Assembly (NCBI RefSeq): GCF_036417845.1
Contig: NC_089979.1
Location: 49,918,775 to 49,982,774 of the forward strand
DNA length: 64,000 bases
Reading direction: 5' to 3'
Origin: Apteryx mantelli
Taxonomy: Eukaryota > Chordata > Aves > Apterygiformes > Apterygidae
Part shown: positions 12,649 through 26,098 of the stretch, in pieces
Numbering within the stretch: position 1 is the first letter of the stretch
Layout: every line of letters begins with the position of its first letter
The notes under the pieces: model-generated
What the model was told of the DNA's origin: nothing
What the model saw: only the letters and a program-made list of their open reading frames with translations
The model's database searches: none
Translations under genes and position numbers: made by a program

Positions 12649-13746
12649 GATTTCAAGCTCCCACCTCCTGGGGAGACAAGGAGAGCAGCCCAGAACAGGA
12701 GCGCTCCTGCTGGCCTCAGCAAGCAAGAGACAGCAGCCTCGGGGGGCAGGCATTCACAGGGGAAGGCTGACCCTTTTGGTGTGGTAGCTGTCTCCTTGGC
12801 GAGCCAACTGCCTGACCAGCAGAAGATGACCGAGTCATTTCTCAACCAGTTCAGAGAGGTGTATTTACCCCCTGCAATGCGCCCTTTAAACAAGAGTTTA
12901 ATCAAGGGAGACAAGTGGAAGGATGTCGATGGTGCCCAGGAAAAACGCAGATCCTTCCTTTATGGCTTCTGTAAAAAACACAACAGCAGAAAGAAGCTGC
13001 GAACCCACCTTGTGCACGTGGTGTCAAGGATTTATGTGGAGGATAGACACAAGATCCTGTACTGCGAAGTGCCTAAAGCAGGCTGCTCCAACTGGAAAAG
13101 GGTTCTCATGGTGCTCAATGGACTTGCCGCATCAGCGCACAACATTTCCCATGACGATGTGCACTATGGTAAGCATCTAAAGAAACTAGACAGTTACGAC
13201 CTAAAAGGGATATACACACGTTTGAACACTTACACTAAGACTATATTTGTACGTGATCCAATGGAAAGACTGGTATCTGCATTCAGGGATAAGTTTGAAC
13301 ATCCAAACAGCTATTACCATCCAGTATTTGGGAAGGCAATAATTAAGAAATATAGACAAAATGCAAATGAAGAGGCATTGAAAACAGGATCAGGAGTTAA
13401 GTTCAAAGAGTTTATACAGTATTTGTTAGATTATCATCGACCAGTAGGAATGGACATACACTGGGAGCAAGTCAGTAAGCTCTGCTATCCCTGCCTCATC
13501 AACTATGATTTTATAGGAAAGTTTGAAACCCTGGAAGAAGATGCCGATTACTTTTTGCAGTTGGTAGGTGCTCCAGCTGAGCTGAAGTTTCCTAATTTCA
13601 AAGACCGGCATTCCTCTGATGAAAGAACAAATGCAGAAGTAGTGAGGCAATACTTAAAGGAATTGTCTAAGCAGGAGAGACAGCTGACCTATGACTTCTA
13701 CTACTTGGATTACTTAATGTTCAATTATACATCGCCAGTTGTATAG
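12649..13746 (+). CDS. CHST9: Carbohydrate sulfotransferase 9, terminal coding exon (5' partial)
   Basis: CHST9 (GalNAc-4-O-sulfotransferase 2) moves sulfate from PAPS to C4 of terminal GalNAc on N- and O-glycans; it is a Golgi type II membrane enzyme of the HNK-1 sulfotransferase family. This exon encodes 365 residues and the stop. It holds the 5'-phosphosulfate loop ([13 protein letters not shown], from exon residue 139), the 3'-phosphate site ([12 protein letters not shown], from residue 201), the conserved [16 protein letters not shown] block and the family ending DYLMFNYT. Possible N-glycan sites are NKS, NIS and NYT. The catalytic half is nearly identical to human CHST9; the first 75 residues (stem) are not. 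Human CHST9 has 443 residues, so about 80 residues, including the membrane anchor, are encoded by exons not found in this window. The exon begins in phase 0 right after AG at 12647-12648. CHST8 is the nearest alternative but the sequence fits CHST9 better and the AQP4 neighbour agrees. Confidence 0.95.
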   Translation, partial: DFKLPPPGETRRAAQNRSAPAGLSKQETAASGGRHSQGKADPFGVVAVSLASQLPDQQKMTESFLNQFREVYLPPAMRPLNKSLIKGDKWKDVDGAQEKRRSFLYGFCKKHNSRKKLRTHLVHVVSRIYVEDRHKILYCEVPKAGCSNWKRVLMVLNGLAASAHNISHDDVHYGKHLKKLDSYDLKGIYTRLNTYTKTIFVRDPMERLVSAFRDKFEHPNSYYHPVFGKAIIKKYRQNANEEALKTGSGVKFKEFIQYLLDYHRPVGMDIHWEQVSKLCYPCLINYDFIGKFETLEEDADYFLQLVGAPAELKFPNFKDRHSSDERTNAEVVRQYLKELSKQERQLTYDFYYLDYLMFNYTSPVV

Positions 13747-14160
13747 CACCAGAATAGCTTCGGGCTTCTATTAGATATTTATCATTTCAGGATTCAAAAC
13801 AACTACTTTGATGTTAGCCCTGAAAGGAAACAAAGTGACTGCTAAGTGGAGTTGTCTTGACTTAGTGGAGATTTTATAAACTAGAGTGACATCAATTGAC
13901 ATAAAATTATAGGAAAATGCACAAAAAAGACCTGTAAACAGCATAAATTGCACTAAAATGCCTGAAAAAAGCTACTTTTACCGTTATAGATTATGTTGTG
14001 GAAGCAGTAGCGCAGCCAGCTGTTGCATTAGCTTACCTAATGTTCTTTTAATGGTTTAAGAAAAAAGCATTCAGAATAGCATGATTCTTCTGTTTTAGAA
14101 ATCGTTTTTGAAACTATTTTTGAATGTATTTTTTACTTTCTGTAGCTTATTAATAAAAAA
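13747..14160 (+). other. CHST9: CHST9 3'UTR with poly(A) signal
   Basis: AT-rich sequence follows the TAG stop and contains AATAAA at 14152-14157, the first canonical signal downstream of the gene. This suggests a 3'UTR of about 0.42 kb. Longer 3' ends cannot be excluded. Confidence 0.65.
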
Positions 14161-17100
14161 AACATTGGCTAATTTTCTAAAATGTTTGCAGTGTTCTCAG
14201 TTATAAGACATGGTTGTATGGTTACCATTAGACTGTAGCTATTTTCAGAGCTGACTGTATTTTATTGAAGGATGCTCTTGAATACAAATGTATAAAAACT
14301 ACAAATAATGCAGCAGCCACCTGTTGTGCAGAAGAGGTTTTCATAAATCTGCGATCCAAAGTCATGGACCACAACTCCATTTTGACTGATGCGCTTCAGA
14401 TGACACAAAAAATGACCCTCCTCTCGGGGAATTGACACATACCATTAAAATTAACATTTTAATTTACAGTGGAGGCAATCACATGATACACACTGTGGTT
14501 CCAGTATTCAAGCAAGTCTTCATCTTAAGTGTTAGGGCACAGTCTTAGGTGTTGGCAATGGGACCTTCTACTGAGAAGTACCTTCAATGCAATTGCTGTG
14601 ACCCCTCTGTCTGCCAATGTTGCATCATGTATGCCCATCACCTCCCAAATCCATGGACAACTTTTTTCCCCCAGAGCTTTGAGGAGTCTGCTGCATTTTG
14701 CTGTCCTTTCTGCCTTGTCAGCATCCGGCAAAACCCAGGGGTGGGGGTGGATGCCCCAGTGTTAAATGGCAGGATGGGTGTTGGTGATGAGTCCTAGAGG
14801 CAGTTTGTGTCCAGAGTCCCACGATCCTGGTTGTAAAAGGAAAAGGTGCCTTCTCCCCCTCCACCCAACTCTTCCCTTTCCTCCCTCAAGTGCTGTCTAA
14901 CTGATGTTGTAGTTGTTCCTGTGATCCATGGTGGCACACTATGTTGTAGGATGGGTGACCAGAGTAGAGTGTCCTAGGAGGAAGAGAAGTCTCTGCAAAA
15001 TGGATAGGGAGAAATGTCTATGCCTGCCCTTTGTTTGGATACCATATGATCTGGAGCATTTGGCTCTGGCATTTTGACATAGCAATTTATTGAATAAGGA
15101 AACAGTCTGACAGGAAACTGGTACAAGTAAAATATTATTTGTCCCCTGTTTTTAACAAGTGTTCACTATTAAAACTGTTGCTGTCCTTTCCCCTCATTTC
15201 GTGCAGTTGCATGGCTTCGGTGTTTCCACAGGACTGATCATGGGCCTTTGCTGAATGGAGAGACCATTTCCTACTGTACCCTTGCTGCTTGTTTCTCTCT
15301 CAGTTTTCTCCTTGGAAGAGGAAAAAAGCCCCTTCCAGCCTCCAGAGTACCACTGCGTAGCATAGCAGGCTCCGCACGTCTCCCCAGGGCAGGCTGAGCT
15401 CCTCCAAGGGGGAAGGTCAAGAGCACACTGGGCAGTGAGAGGCAGAGGTAGTGCTGTGTTTGGCTGCCATCTGGCCACACCTGTAGCAGAAGCCAGCCCG
15501 TTCCCTGGGGGCCTTGGAGCAAAGAGGAGGAAAAAGAAAAGCCCTGCAAACCAACCTCACCAGGTGGCGAGGACAGGAGCTGATGCTCAGCACTGAAGAG
15601 GATGTAGCAGAGTGCCCCAGACACGTGGATGTGCCCAGGTTTGCTCACATGAGTCATTGCCGTGTCTAGCTGGACCCTCAGATGGTCACACCAGAAGCAT
15701 TTGGGGGAAGGGATGAGATTGCTAAACATTAACTCAGTTTAATAGTGCATCCCTAAATCTTCCCCTTTATCCTCAAGATTGTGACTGACTTCCACCTTCT
15801 TCCCCAGTACAAATCCCTCCTGGTTTATCTACAGTGCCATTAGCAGAGCTGGGAATGTGGCTTCTGTGGGGAGAAGGCAGCTGCCCTACTGCTGATGACA
15901 GCCCTTTGGGAAAGGCACTAGAGAGAGGTTTCCTTGTAGTTGCTCTCAGCCATTCTTGCAGCACCTTCCGCATATACGTCATGTTTTTTTATGGCTGTTA
16001 CTGTGTGGGATGAAGTTCCCTGTGTCTTTACCAAGCACAGTTCTTTTCTGAATTTGGCCTTGCACTTCAGCTGTTGCTCTTGAGTGGGAATATGCGTTAG
16101 GGCCTTAAAGAGCACATCATGCCAGAGTTTCAATTTTGTGTGGTCCAACCTAAGTTATGTGAAAACAAAGTCCTTAGTTTTCACTCAGGTTTTTACCTTG
16201 GTGTATAGGCATCTTTCCACTTATGCAGCAGAGATCTCTAGATCCTCTGGTCTTGTAAGTATTGATCCTCATGTCAAATTATGAATGAATTTCTCTTGCT
16301 TTGTAGGGAGTTCTTCCAGGTCGTTAAAGATGTCACATAAAAAGTGAATGTACACTGACCTTTTAATGTCTGTATATTTCCTTTGTCTTGTCTGTTGTGA
16401 ATGTGTTAGTTAATTGTTGATTTACAGACAAGAAACTGGCTTATGTACTGATATATTCCAAATTTTTTTGAGAGAAAAGAAATTTAACATGCTAATAAAG
16501 AATGCAGATCAATATATATATGAGTTTTGTATGAATTATTTATTTGAGGGAAATAAGTAGTAGTAAATTACAAAGTCTCTGAAGAACGTGAGTTTAACCT
16601 TAAGCTTGAGCTAGTGGCAAACTTTCAATTTACCTGATCATAGAATGAAAGATTTGGGAGGGGGGTGTATTTGTATTGAAAAAACTACACAAGCTCATAA
16701 GGTTTCATCTACTAACTGGTCTTCGTTAAAGCCTTTGTTTGAGACAAGGGGGTGGTGAGAGAAGTTATTAGCAAATGTTTGGCTTCTGCAGATGAGAAGG
16801 AAAATGACATTGATTTGCAGGCATCTGTGGACATACACATCAGGTCCCTGGACTGTCATCTTGAAAATCTGGTACAGTTTGCATTTGTGATTTAAAAGGG
16901 GAGGACACTACTTAAGGTCTTTAAAGCGTGTATGTGCAGAGAAGCATAATTGTTTTAGCTGCACTGTTGTTCTATGGCTCTAGTGAAAGTAATTTAACTT
17001 CTTTGTATGCTCAACTTCAAGTTTCATAGCCCCTAACTGCACTTAAAAATTCATTTTTTGAAAATCTAACCCAGACTTTTGTAAAGAAGAGCCTCTCTGT

Positions 17101-18804
17101 AGTCATCTTCAGTGACCTAAGGGATTCAGATGATCTCAGTAGCAGAATCTAGATTGTACTCTGCCTCATTAACCACATTTTGAAAATCACCAGCCTGCTT
17201 TGCCAGGAATTAAGTTACATGATTTAAAATTAACATAAGAGTTTAGCATAATTGAAGTGGGACTGTGATATCTGACTTGTGGGATTATAAGAGATAAAGG
17301 CATAATTTGCAGCATAAAAGATAACCTCTATTTTAAAAGTAAATTTTAAAAGGTCAAAGTGTGAGGTCAGATTGTAACTTACTTTATGTTTTATAAGGTT
17401 GTTAGGAAAAAACAAAAATTGAAGGTCATCCACTATAACTTAGACAAAATCTCAGCTCCACAACTATGCACAGATGTTTATTTTACTCAGAAAATCATGC
17501 TGAATGTATGCAGAAGAGGAATGAAAACATGCTCCACAACATTCAATAATGCAATTACACTTATACTAAAGATCAGCTGCAGCATGCAGAGCCTCTTTTA
17601 AGGGACATCATTAAGGTAGCTGGGTTTTAGTTATGAACGTTTCTTCATTTCAAGATCTCAAAGCACTTCTTTGATGCAGGTCAGTTGCCAGGAGAAGTCA
17701 AATGGCCTGTGAAGGCATTATCGCAAGCCTGTGCAAGGGCTGGAGCAGGAGGAGAGCACTCCCTTTGCAAATTTGCCTCTTGAAAACACCAGACAGTTGT
17801 GCTTCCCTCCTGAAGCAAAACCTTGATTTTTTTCGAAATCAACAGGGTTCCATATTTGCTTTTCTTCTTAAATGAATCAGTATGAATCTGCAAATGAATT
17901 AAACTGCACAGATTTGCATTCTCAAATTCTGCTATTTTTGCCCACATAATGGTAGCTTCCCCTCTCTATGCTGGATTTGACTTGCAGACCTAAGACAGCT
18001 GTTAACGCCCACCTCCTCTAAAACCGGGGGTAAGCTGTTACTGGCTAGAAGTCAGAGGTGTGCAGCCACAGTGCAATCAAATCCAGTACACCCTCTTGCA
18101 AGGTCCTCTGGTGTAACTCCCCCAAAAGGCTAAATTTATTGGAGCTATTCCTGCCCCAGGCTATTCTATCTTGGTGATGGGTCATTGGAGATCACCACCT
18201 TAATTTTAAATGTAGCTTAAATTTAAATGAAAATTATAGTATGGCACTATTCAAAAGTTTGAGAGGAAAATGTTTTAACTGAGCTCCGTATTGTATATAT
18301 AGGTTATATGTAAAAGTCTTTGTTGTATGTGCCTTCAGGCTAACAATATATCAGATAAGTATTTTAAACTGCAGTGCTAATACCAGTTTATCAGCTGGGT
18401 AACCTGCTGTGATGTTTTCAAAAATAAATGAATCTGGTCTCAGAACCTAATGTCCAAAATCAGACCATAAATTGTTGTACTTTATAAAAAATACAGATGT
18501 GTTTGTCTTATATCAAGTAATTCATTTACACTTCAGAGGGCAGAGCAAGAACATGGAGGACTAGGGAATATAACCAACTCAGCCAAGGAAATGTCTTCTT
18601 AACCTCAGATATATGGGATTGCATTGTGTTCTCAAGTGTGTGTGTTTTGGGGGGAATTGTCATATTATTTAGTTGAATGAGATTGTCTTTAATTAAATTA
18701 CGTATTCACAAAAATATCTGTTTATTTGGGGTAAAATTGATGAGTTCTTCGCTCTGAAGCTTATTGCCATGAATCCAACATGTTTATTGTATGTTAGCTG
18801 AAAC
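14161..18804. other. Intergenic stretch
   Basis: No gene, RNA or named repeat was recognised between the CHST9 poly(A) signal and the MIR fossil. The 14.5-16.1 kb part is less AT-rich and gives open frames up to 152 codons on both strands, which overlap each other, show no domain and are treated as chance. Confidence 0.55.
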
Positions 18805-18940
18805 TCTGCTTGTGGCTGGAGTGTCAGACTTTGACTTCAGAGACCGGGATTCTCCTCCAAGTTCTGTAACTTGGACTTGTTGGGCAAACTTCAGCAGCTC
18901 TATGCCTCAGTTTCCCCATTAGTAAAGTGCTCCTGTAAAG
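18805..18940 (+). repeat. MIR / CORE-SINE fossil
   Basis: The segment reads like the core and 3' half of MIR: a 'gtcagact' block, then 'tgggcaaacttcag', then 'atgcctcagtttcccca' and 'agtaaagtg', in the right order and spacing. MIR elements are old amniote SINEs and survive in birds only as decayed copies. The edges are approximate. Confidence 0.75.
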
Positions 18941-21900
18941 GGAAGGTAATTAAACCAAATGCCTTTAAAAAAATATATTGAACTGTGTGGATAAATAGTC
19001 CTGTTCAGAAATTAGGTATTACTATGGAATTTAGCTCATAGGACTTTGATGCCCTATCTTTGTGTTTTCTTTCCAAAGGCTTGGAGGAAGCTGGGGACTT
19101 GCTGGTTTTGTTCCAGCCATGAAGTGCATCATTCAGCTCCGGTTTGTGCAGTTGGCAATCTCAAGAAAGCAAGCTCTGTTTCCAAATGCTGTGCATCTGT
19201 CAAGCCTGCCCCAACACAAACCCCGCGCCAGGCTGTCTAACCAGAGGGAAGTGCCCCTCCGGTTCCTTTTATATGGAGTAGAGCAGACAGAGACAGGGTA
19301 GGAATCTCACTTTCTCGTTTTATTCTGACCCCAAATTAAGAGAAGCGACTGTATTTTGGTGCATTAGCCCTAAATACAGTGATACTCAACTGGAAAGTTC
19401 TGCAGGAGTGAAAAAGAGGTTTGAGTGTGGTGAGTGACTCAGCCTTGTAAGCAGCCTTACAGAAGGAAAGAGAAAATCTCCAGTCCACTGTCATAACTTT
19501 TTTTTGATATATATAATTGTTGCTTCCTTTTCTCTGTCTTCTCACATACGATTTCCCACCGTCTTTAAGCATGTCAGCACAAACGGGTGCAACCAATTGC
19601 CGGTTTGCGCTCAGCTGTCGAGCATAAGCCAGCTCCAGTTCAGCACAGCTATGTTATCATGGCACTGAGGCTGCACTAATAAGCCAGTCTGGGAGTATGG
19701 TACTGTCATCACCATCTGTGCACACGTATCTGTCCTGTCCTTTTCATTTAGGAATTCCTCCCATGTCAGCTTTTTCTCAAATTCTTCCCGAAAATGCAGT
19801 TTCCACTGAATCTCCCAATACTGCTCATTTCCCAAGATCTGCAAATATACTTTACATTCAAGAAACAGCATTCTGAGACATAGTGGGTGGGGGGCAGAGC
19901 AGGTTTATCCGGGTTTTTAAGCACATAGAGATGTAAATCAGCACTCAGTGGATTGTAAATACATGTCAGTAGGATATTAAATGCTTTAGGTTTAATTTTC
20001 TCAAGCTAGTTACTTGGATGCAAAAAATGGATGTAGACAGACTAGCAGCTGCCTATTAAACAATCTCTTAATAAAAGCAGACACGCATGTTGAAAGATTT
20101 TAAGTGTTAGGAATGATTATGAACTATAATTCATTTGGGACTAGTCTTGTGTTCAGAGAGCTGAGTGATCAACTATACAGAAGTTCCCTCCGTACAAACT
20201 TGCACACATGCATGTATAAAGGCATGCATGTGTTTTATAAATGCATATGTGCACACACACATACACACTCGCTGCAAATATTTGAAAGTCATTTGGTCAA
20301 ATGTTTCTCACCGCCGGTAGTGGGGAGCTACATAGCTAAGTCCTGCACTTGACTCTAATGATCTTAACTCTGAATTGAGATACACTCCATCTGTTGGCTT
20401 TAGATGTACTGACAGAACTTATATTAACTCTGTTTTCATCTCTGACTATAGCAGAGAATGGCTATGGTGGCACCGTATATGCAAAGACGTCATATGTGGC
20501 ATAGTCATGTAAATGTTTTATTAACATGTTGCAGAGCCACCAGGCTACTCCAAATGAAGCCAAGCTCTTCTCAAGGATTGCAATTTTCCCTCTTGCCTGG
20601 GTTTTCTTTTTGTTCCTTGAGCTGGCCCAACGCATGGTGCTGCTGGTCCTAGGGGCCAGTGGTTTGTGCGGCTGCAACTGGTTGTGGTCAGGGGGAGCTG
20701 CTCCCGCTGCTCCCGCTATTGGGGTGAGCAAGAGTTTGCAGCATCCCTCTGCTTTCAGGGCAATTATGGTGTTACCACCTATAATGCATTCCCAGCAACA
20801 GACAGCAGCTGTCACCTTTTCTGTGACTTCTGCTATTTTCTTAAAAAAAAAAAAAGAGAGAGAGAGAGGAAAAACCTCTAATGAGAAGGGGAAATGTTAA
20901 TTGTGGCTGGAGGTGAGAGTGCACAATAAGAAATTGCTGCTTCGCTTTTGTGTCTTTGATGAAAGTGTCCTAAGGACGGCAGCACAGCAAAACCTGAGCT
21001 CCGAGGGAGAATGATGTTTCTAGAAATCATACTGGTCCCTGCAGGTCTTCTTCAATAGCAGGGAAAACACAAAGAGTGAACCGAAGTTAGACAAAATTAG
21101 TCTATGTCTCACCCAGGCTGCCAACAAACCCTCTTATCCCTGGATCTTTTCAGCTGCCTTCAGACCAGTGGCTCTAGTGGGGTCAGGATTGATGGTGTCT
21201 TCTTTTTGCATGTAGAAACTCTCTTAACGGAGGTGTTGTTATCAGGCAGAATCTGACTCACAATTTGTTTTCTGTCTTGTCTTACTTAAAACTGCCACTA
21301 AAATTGAAATTTCCAGCTTAAGCCGATATACGTTAGACTACTCAATCCACAAATCGGCAGCTCAAGGGAGCAGGAGGATCTTTGCAGGTGGTCTGAGCGA
21401 CCACTGCTGCCAGAGAGATCAATAGGAGCTGTAAGAGCCACCTGTAAAAAGCAGGCAGCCTTGATGGAAACTCCTAGTTGGGGCTGAAGAGCCCAATTCT
21501 TAGATAACTGTGTCTGACAGCTGGGGTAGGACAGTAATGTAAAAGATAACCCTAAACAAACGTTAGGCAGAACGTTTGGCTCTACTGACATAGATGCTGC
21601 TTTGAAAAAGCCATACCTTTCTGAACGGGCCTTGGAAAAGGAGTGGGAACTGTTTGAATCTTGAGAGACTTTTTAGCATTTTCAGTTTGGAGGGTTTTTT
21701 GTCTTCTGTGAGCGCTGAGGCATTCCTTCAATTTATTGCAATTTACCAAAGGAAAACAAGCTCTCCCACTGACATTGTTAGAGCTGAAATCTGCTCTCTG
21801 TGCTGCCTTGGTTGCAGGACTGGGCACACGCTGAATGACAGAAGCTGGGAACTCGTTATGTAAAATCCACAGTAACTGAGCTTTTCTAGTGCTATTATGC

Positions 21901-24689
21901 CCTGACCCCTTATTTTGGCGTAGTAACAAAACCACTGAGACTGGACAATTATAGGGTTTCCCAGGCTCATTTCTTTTCCTTTTTGGCCTCATCACAAAAC
22001 CCGAGCGTATCAATGGTGTTCCCAAACCTCTGAAATAGTGCAGGACTTTCAGTCTGTCCAACACACAAAGAAACAGTGGGGAAATATCTGTATTTTAGTT
22101 ATTTATTATTCAACCAGGAGAGTCTCCTGTCTACAAGACGCTGTGCTCTGGATCACTTAAAAAGTCTCTGACACATTTTTCTAGTCACTTGATATTTGGG
22201 CAATACTGTGATCCTTATGGCTTTACATTTACTTTAATTTCTGTATGTGGCTTAAGTTCTTCATTTTTCCAACAAAATACGCTTGCCTGTAAGCCAAAAG
22301 ATTATTCCTTCCCTACCACCAAGACTCCGTCTTTGTTCCATTCCAACATCCTGAGTAATAAATAAGAGATTCCTTGGCTACAGGCTGCTAAGACTTCATA
22401 TATACTTTTTCCTTTTCATGGTCTTGCAAGCTGAGAGAGTCATCTACAATTTGTCAGGTACATCATCAGCTTTTTGAGACGGTACAGTCGGGATCAGTAT
22501 CAGCAAAACTTTTAAAGAAAGAATTACTAAATAGGACAGCAAAATTGCATTGCGAGGCTGCGTACGACATGCCTCTCTGTGCCCAACATATCAAATGTGC
22601 TCAGTTTACACGTCAAAAATCATTTTCTAAGAGCCCGTTCTGCAAACTCCACCCTGCAAATTTGAAAAACAGACTGCGTGGTTTTGTGCCCCCTCTTGTA
22701 GTGCTAGGAATAAACGCGCCGTGGCTGGAGCCTCACCGCTAATGGTGCTGATGAGGCATGTAGCTGAAAAGAATCTCCGTCACCGCTGTGTTGGTTCTGC
22801 AGGGCTGGTGGAAGAAAAATGAGTTCATGTCAGTCAAGTATGCGTACTGAAACCAAAAATCAGATGAGTAGTGTAGATGTTTGGCTTATACAAAAAGGGA
22901 AATGCAAAACCACAGCTCCCGCAGAAATTTCCCTTACTCTGAATTCATTCTCATAAAGGTAGATCTATTTTTAATGGGGATCAGATTTTTTGGGGCATGT
23001 ATCCTCCAGGTAAGAGGTAGGATTAGCCAGATTTGCTCTATTCTTACCACTAATTTGATACAATACCTGTCTTCACAAAAACAATTGTCTGCAAGAAACT
23101 CACAAAATTCACTGTGAACAGCAATTTATAGCAGGGTTATCTACCACCTATCCAAAGTGTGGCTGCAGAAAGACAGAAGACTGATGAGCTGAAAGTGATA
23201 GGCCATGGAAAGTGGTCACAGACTGATTGCTCTCTAGTAATAAGTTTGCAAACAAGCCAACAAAATATTTATTATTCCCAAAGTCTTCTAGAATAAATGT
23301 CTTTTGGTATTGTTTTTAATTATTCACACAGCTTGCAGCTTTTTCCTCTCAGCTGGCTTTGCAAAAGAGCAGCTTGCTATTTTATAGGTGCCTGCAGAAA
23401 GTAATAGTGAAGGCAATATTAGAAAATGTTCCTTAAGAAAGGAACATAAACTACAAAAGTAGCATAAAGCTGAGAGTGCTCAGGCTCTGTATTTGATTTC
23501 CTCCAGTCTTTGCAGGTTCCCTCTGCCACTCTGTGTCCACTAGCATGTGAGCAGGAGAAATGTGCAGATACCAGATGAGAGCAACGGGCCTCAAAAGGCA
23601 CTTTCCTCAGGCTGCATGTGCTCCCAGAGCACATTCAGTGGTTGAAGACAAAACATCACTAAAAGTGAGTGATTAATTTTCTTATGCTGGGCAACCAACC
23701 ATGTGTCTATCTATGCAATGGCTAGAGGTTGATACCAGTACAATTGAAGATGACAGCAAGAGGTGCTTTCTCTGTATTTTATTGAGATATTTATTGGGTC
23801 AGACACAGGAATCTCTGAGTAATATAGCTTAAGTCATAACATAGACTAAATAGCCTGAATTGCTATTTCGGAGTTTAAAATCGTTCTACTAGTCCTGTAA
23901 AACTGTGGCATCTATATCTCAAGTTATTAGACTTCACATAATTTTTTTCAAGCTGTAAACATGAAAACCTGTCAGAAATGAAACTGATGTTCTACAAAGG
24001 ATTTCAGGAAAAGCGTGCTGTCAGGTTTTCTTTAGAAGCTTTTGGACAAAAGAGCTTGAACTTGTAAATATTCATAGTCAGACCCTGCTTTTCAGTTAGT
24101 TCAATGACAGATGAATCTTTGCATAGAGAAATATCAACATCTTCACTTCTAAGGCCTGGGGTGTAGCTTTTAGAAGGTATTAATGTTGAGAAGGAAGAAA
24201 AAAAAACATAAAAATACACAGTATTAGGAAGATGGTTACTACTGTAATCTACAAAGATAGCCTGAATGATGTGAAGCAAAATTCTCGTTCTCAGAACAAG
24301 CTACATAACCCCATTCATGTGATACATTTCTAGCAGGCATATAAATCTTGTGAGTATGAAGCTATATATGTATTATAAAGCAGAAGTATTATGAAGCAGA
24401 TGGCTTCAGCAAAGGACAAATTCTGAGCATTAGGGCAAATGTCAAGTATACTATGCCATGGAGCCTCAATCTTCTCAAAAAAAAAAAAAAAAAAAAACAG
24501 GCAAGATTTCGTTTTTAAAATTACACATTGGTTGACAGAAGTACCTGTACAGAGAGATGCCTTTTTAGTGTTTCTAGAGGCTTTAACACAAAACTGAGTG
24601 ACTTTAAAGTATTACCACTGTACATTAGCCATGGAGCATTAACTGCATTCAGACCCAGTTGACAGATCTTTGAAAGTACTTAATGGACT
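18941..24689. other. Intergenic stretch
   Basis: No gene was recognised. The region has a mixed A-run and (AG) run at 20840-20868, a pure run of about 21 A at 24477-24497, and chance open frames up to 160 codons (21582-22064, minus) with no recognised domain. Confidence 0.5.
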
Positions 24690-25580
24690 AGTAATGGTAG
24701 CAGTTGGCAGGGATCTGAGGGGATCTCTGGGAGGCCTGATTCACTTCAGGGCTTTCCTCAGTGATCTGGAAGTAAATGCAGAATCACTGCCAATATAGTT
24801 TGAACATGACTAAAATTAGCAGGTTGAGAAAGGGTGGCCCAGCAGAGCAGTCCAGACCATTCTCTAGTTTGATCCCCATCAGAAAAAATGTCTTTTAATA
24901 TCAGAAAATGCAAAGTTGGATGTCTTGGAGTGAAATAAGCCTTATCTACTGAAGGAAGTATATATCCTGAGAAGGACTTAGGGATTATTGTAGAGAAGCA
25001 AGCAAGAGCACACTCTCAATGTGATGCTGCAGTAAGAAGGGCTAATGAAGTGTGCTACAACACATGCTTTTACTTCTGAATATGCCTGTTGAGAGTCCAA
25101 AGTTGAAAATGCATTTTAAAAAGCATGTTGAAAAAGTGGTGAAGGCACAAACAAGAGCTGAAAAAACTTGGAGAAATTTCTTTAGAGTGAGAGACTTAGG
25201 GAGCTCAGTCTGCTTAGCTTATCAAAAGGTTGACGGAGAGATGACTTGCTCACATTACATAAGTATACTCATGGGGAGAAAACAGAAGTACAAGAGGCTT
25301 TTTAAGCTGGGGGAGAACAGCATAATAAGAACCACTATTAGGCAGACGAATTCACACAAATTCATTTTAGAAAGAAAGACCATTTTTGGTGACAAAAATG
25401 ATTAGTCTTGGGAATCAGCTACCAAGGGAACAGGTGGATTTTCTATCCCATGAGTTTTCAAATCAAGCAAAGATGTTTTTTGGAAAATATATTTAACCCA
25501 ATGTAAGTTATTGAACTCATGAAAGGTGTCATGAGGTGAAATGTAATGGTATATGATATATAACTAGAAAATGTAATGTT
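24690..25580 (+). mobile_element. Ancient CR1 LINE remnant, plus orientation
   Basis: The order of recognisable CR1 ORF2 text is kept although it is heavily mutated: 'ttcctcagtgatctggaag' (the region before the FADD box), 'gaaaatgcaaagttgga', 'gagaaggacttagggatta', 'caatgtgatgctgcagtaa', 'gagacttagggagctcagtc', 'agcttatcaaaaggttga' and 'gaatcagctaccaagggaa'. This is the 3' third of ORF2 and the start of the 3'UTR. It is of an older CR1 lineage than the copies at 6.9 and 52.6 kb. An open frame at 25052-25405 is a decayed piece of the C-terminus, not a gene. Confidence 0.85.
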
Positions 25581-25916
25581 GCCATCTAGTCTTTGACCAT
25601 CATGTGATCACAGTCTTTCAGTCATGGCAACGTTGGTGTACACAGAATTAGTATGAGAACCAAGACAAAATGCCTCTTCAGATAAACTACCATCTGCTAT
25701 TTGCAAGCAAACTTCCCTCTTGGAAACAGTGCTCACACTTGTATGTGTTTGTTGCTGCACTAACATTGGGATTCATTGTCATAAAAGGTCAGGAACTTAG
25801 ATATAGGTCTCCATTAGTTGTAACTTTTGTTAAGGTAGTGCTCTTCATTCTTAAAACTAGGTAAAAAAGTACAACACACAAACTGCATCACCACTGTTAT
25901 GGGTTAGCATAGACTG

Positions 25917-26098
25917 CAGATTCAAAACTTATTGAAGAGGGCAGACACAGAGAAAGAGAGGCAGAGGTTTCATCTAAGCCTTATTTCTGAAGGAAACTGA
26001 AAGCCTAGAGTGGTGCTGAGTGAGGAGTCAGAGCACCTGGAGCTGAGGAGCTTGGAAACAGCAGCAGGACTGTAAGGGAGAGCAACTCAGATCAGTTC
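25917..26098 (+). repeat. Unnamed repeat, copy A
   Basis: About 180 bp that is clearly homologous, in the same orientation, to 27720-27895. Shared landmarks in order are 'ttcaaaac', 'gaagagggcag', 'gtaagcc'/'ctaagcc' with 'ttattt', 'ggaaactgaaagcct', 'tggtgctgag', 'gctgag', 'aacagcag' and 'gagagcaa'. The family is not recognised. It follows 0.35 kb after the old CR1. Confidence 0.8.

Noticed and set aside
21582..22064. 160-codon minus-strand frame
   Set aside because: No domain or family recognised, overlapping frames on both strands, no promoter or splice context; probably chance.
25052..25405. 117-codon plus-strand frame as a possible gene
   Set aside because: It is the decayed C-terminus of an ancient CR1 ORF2.
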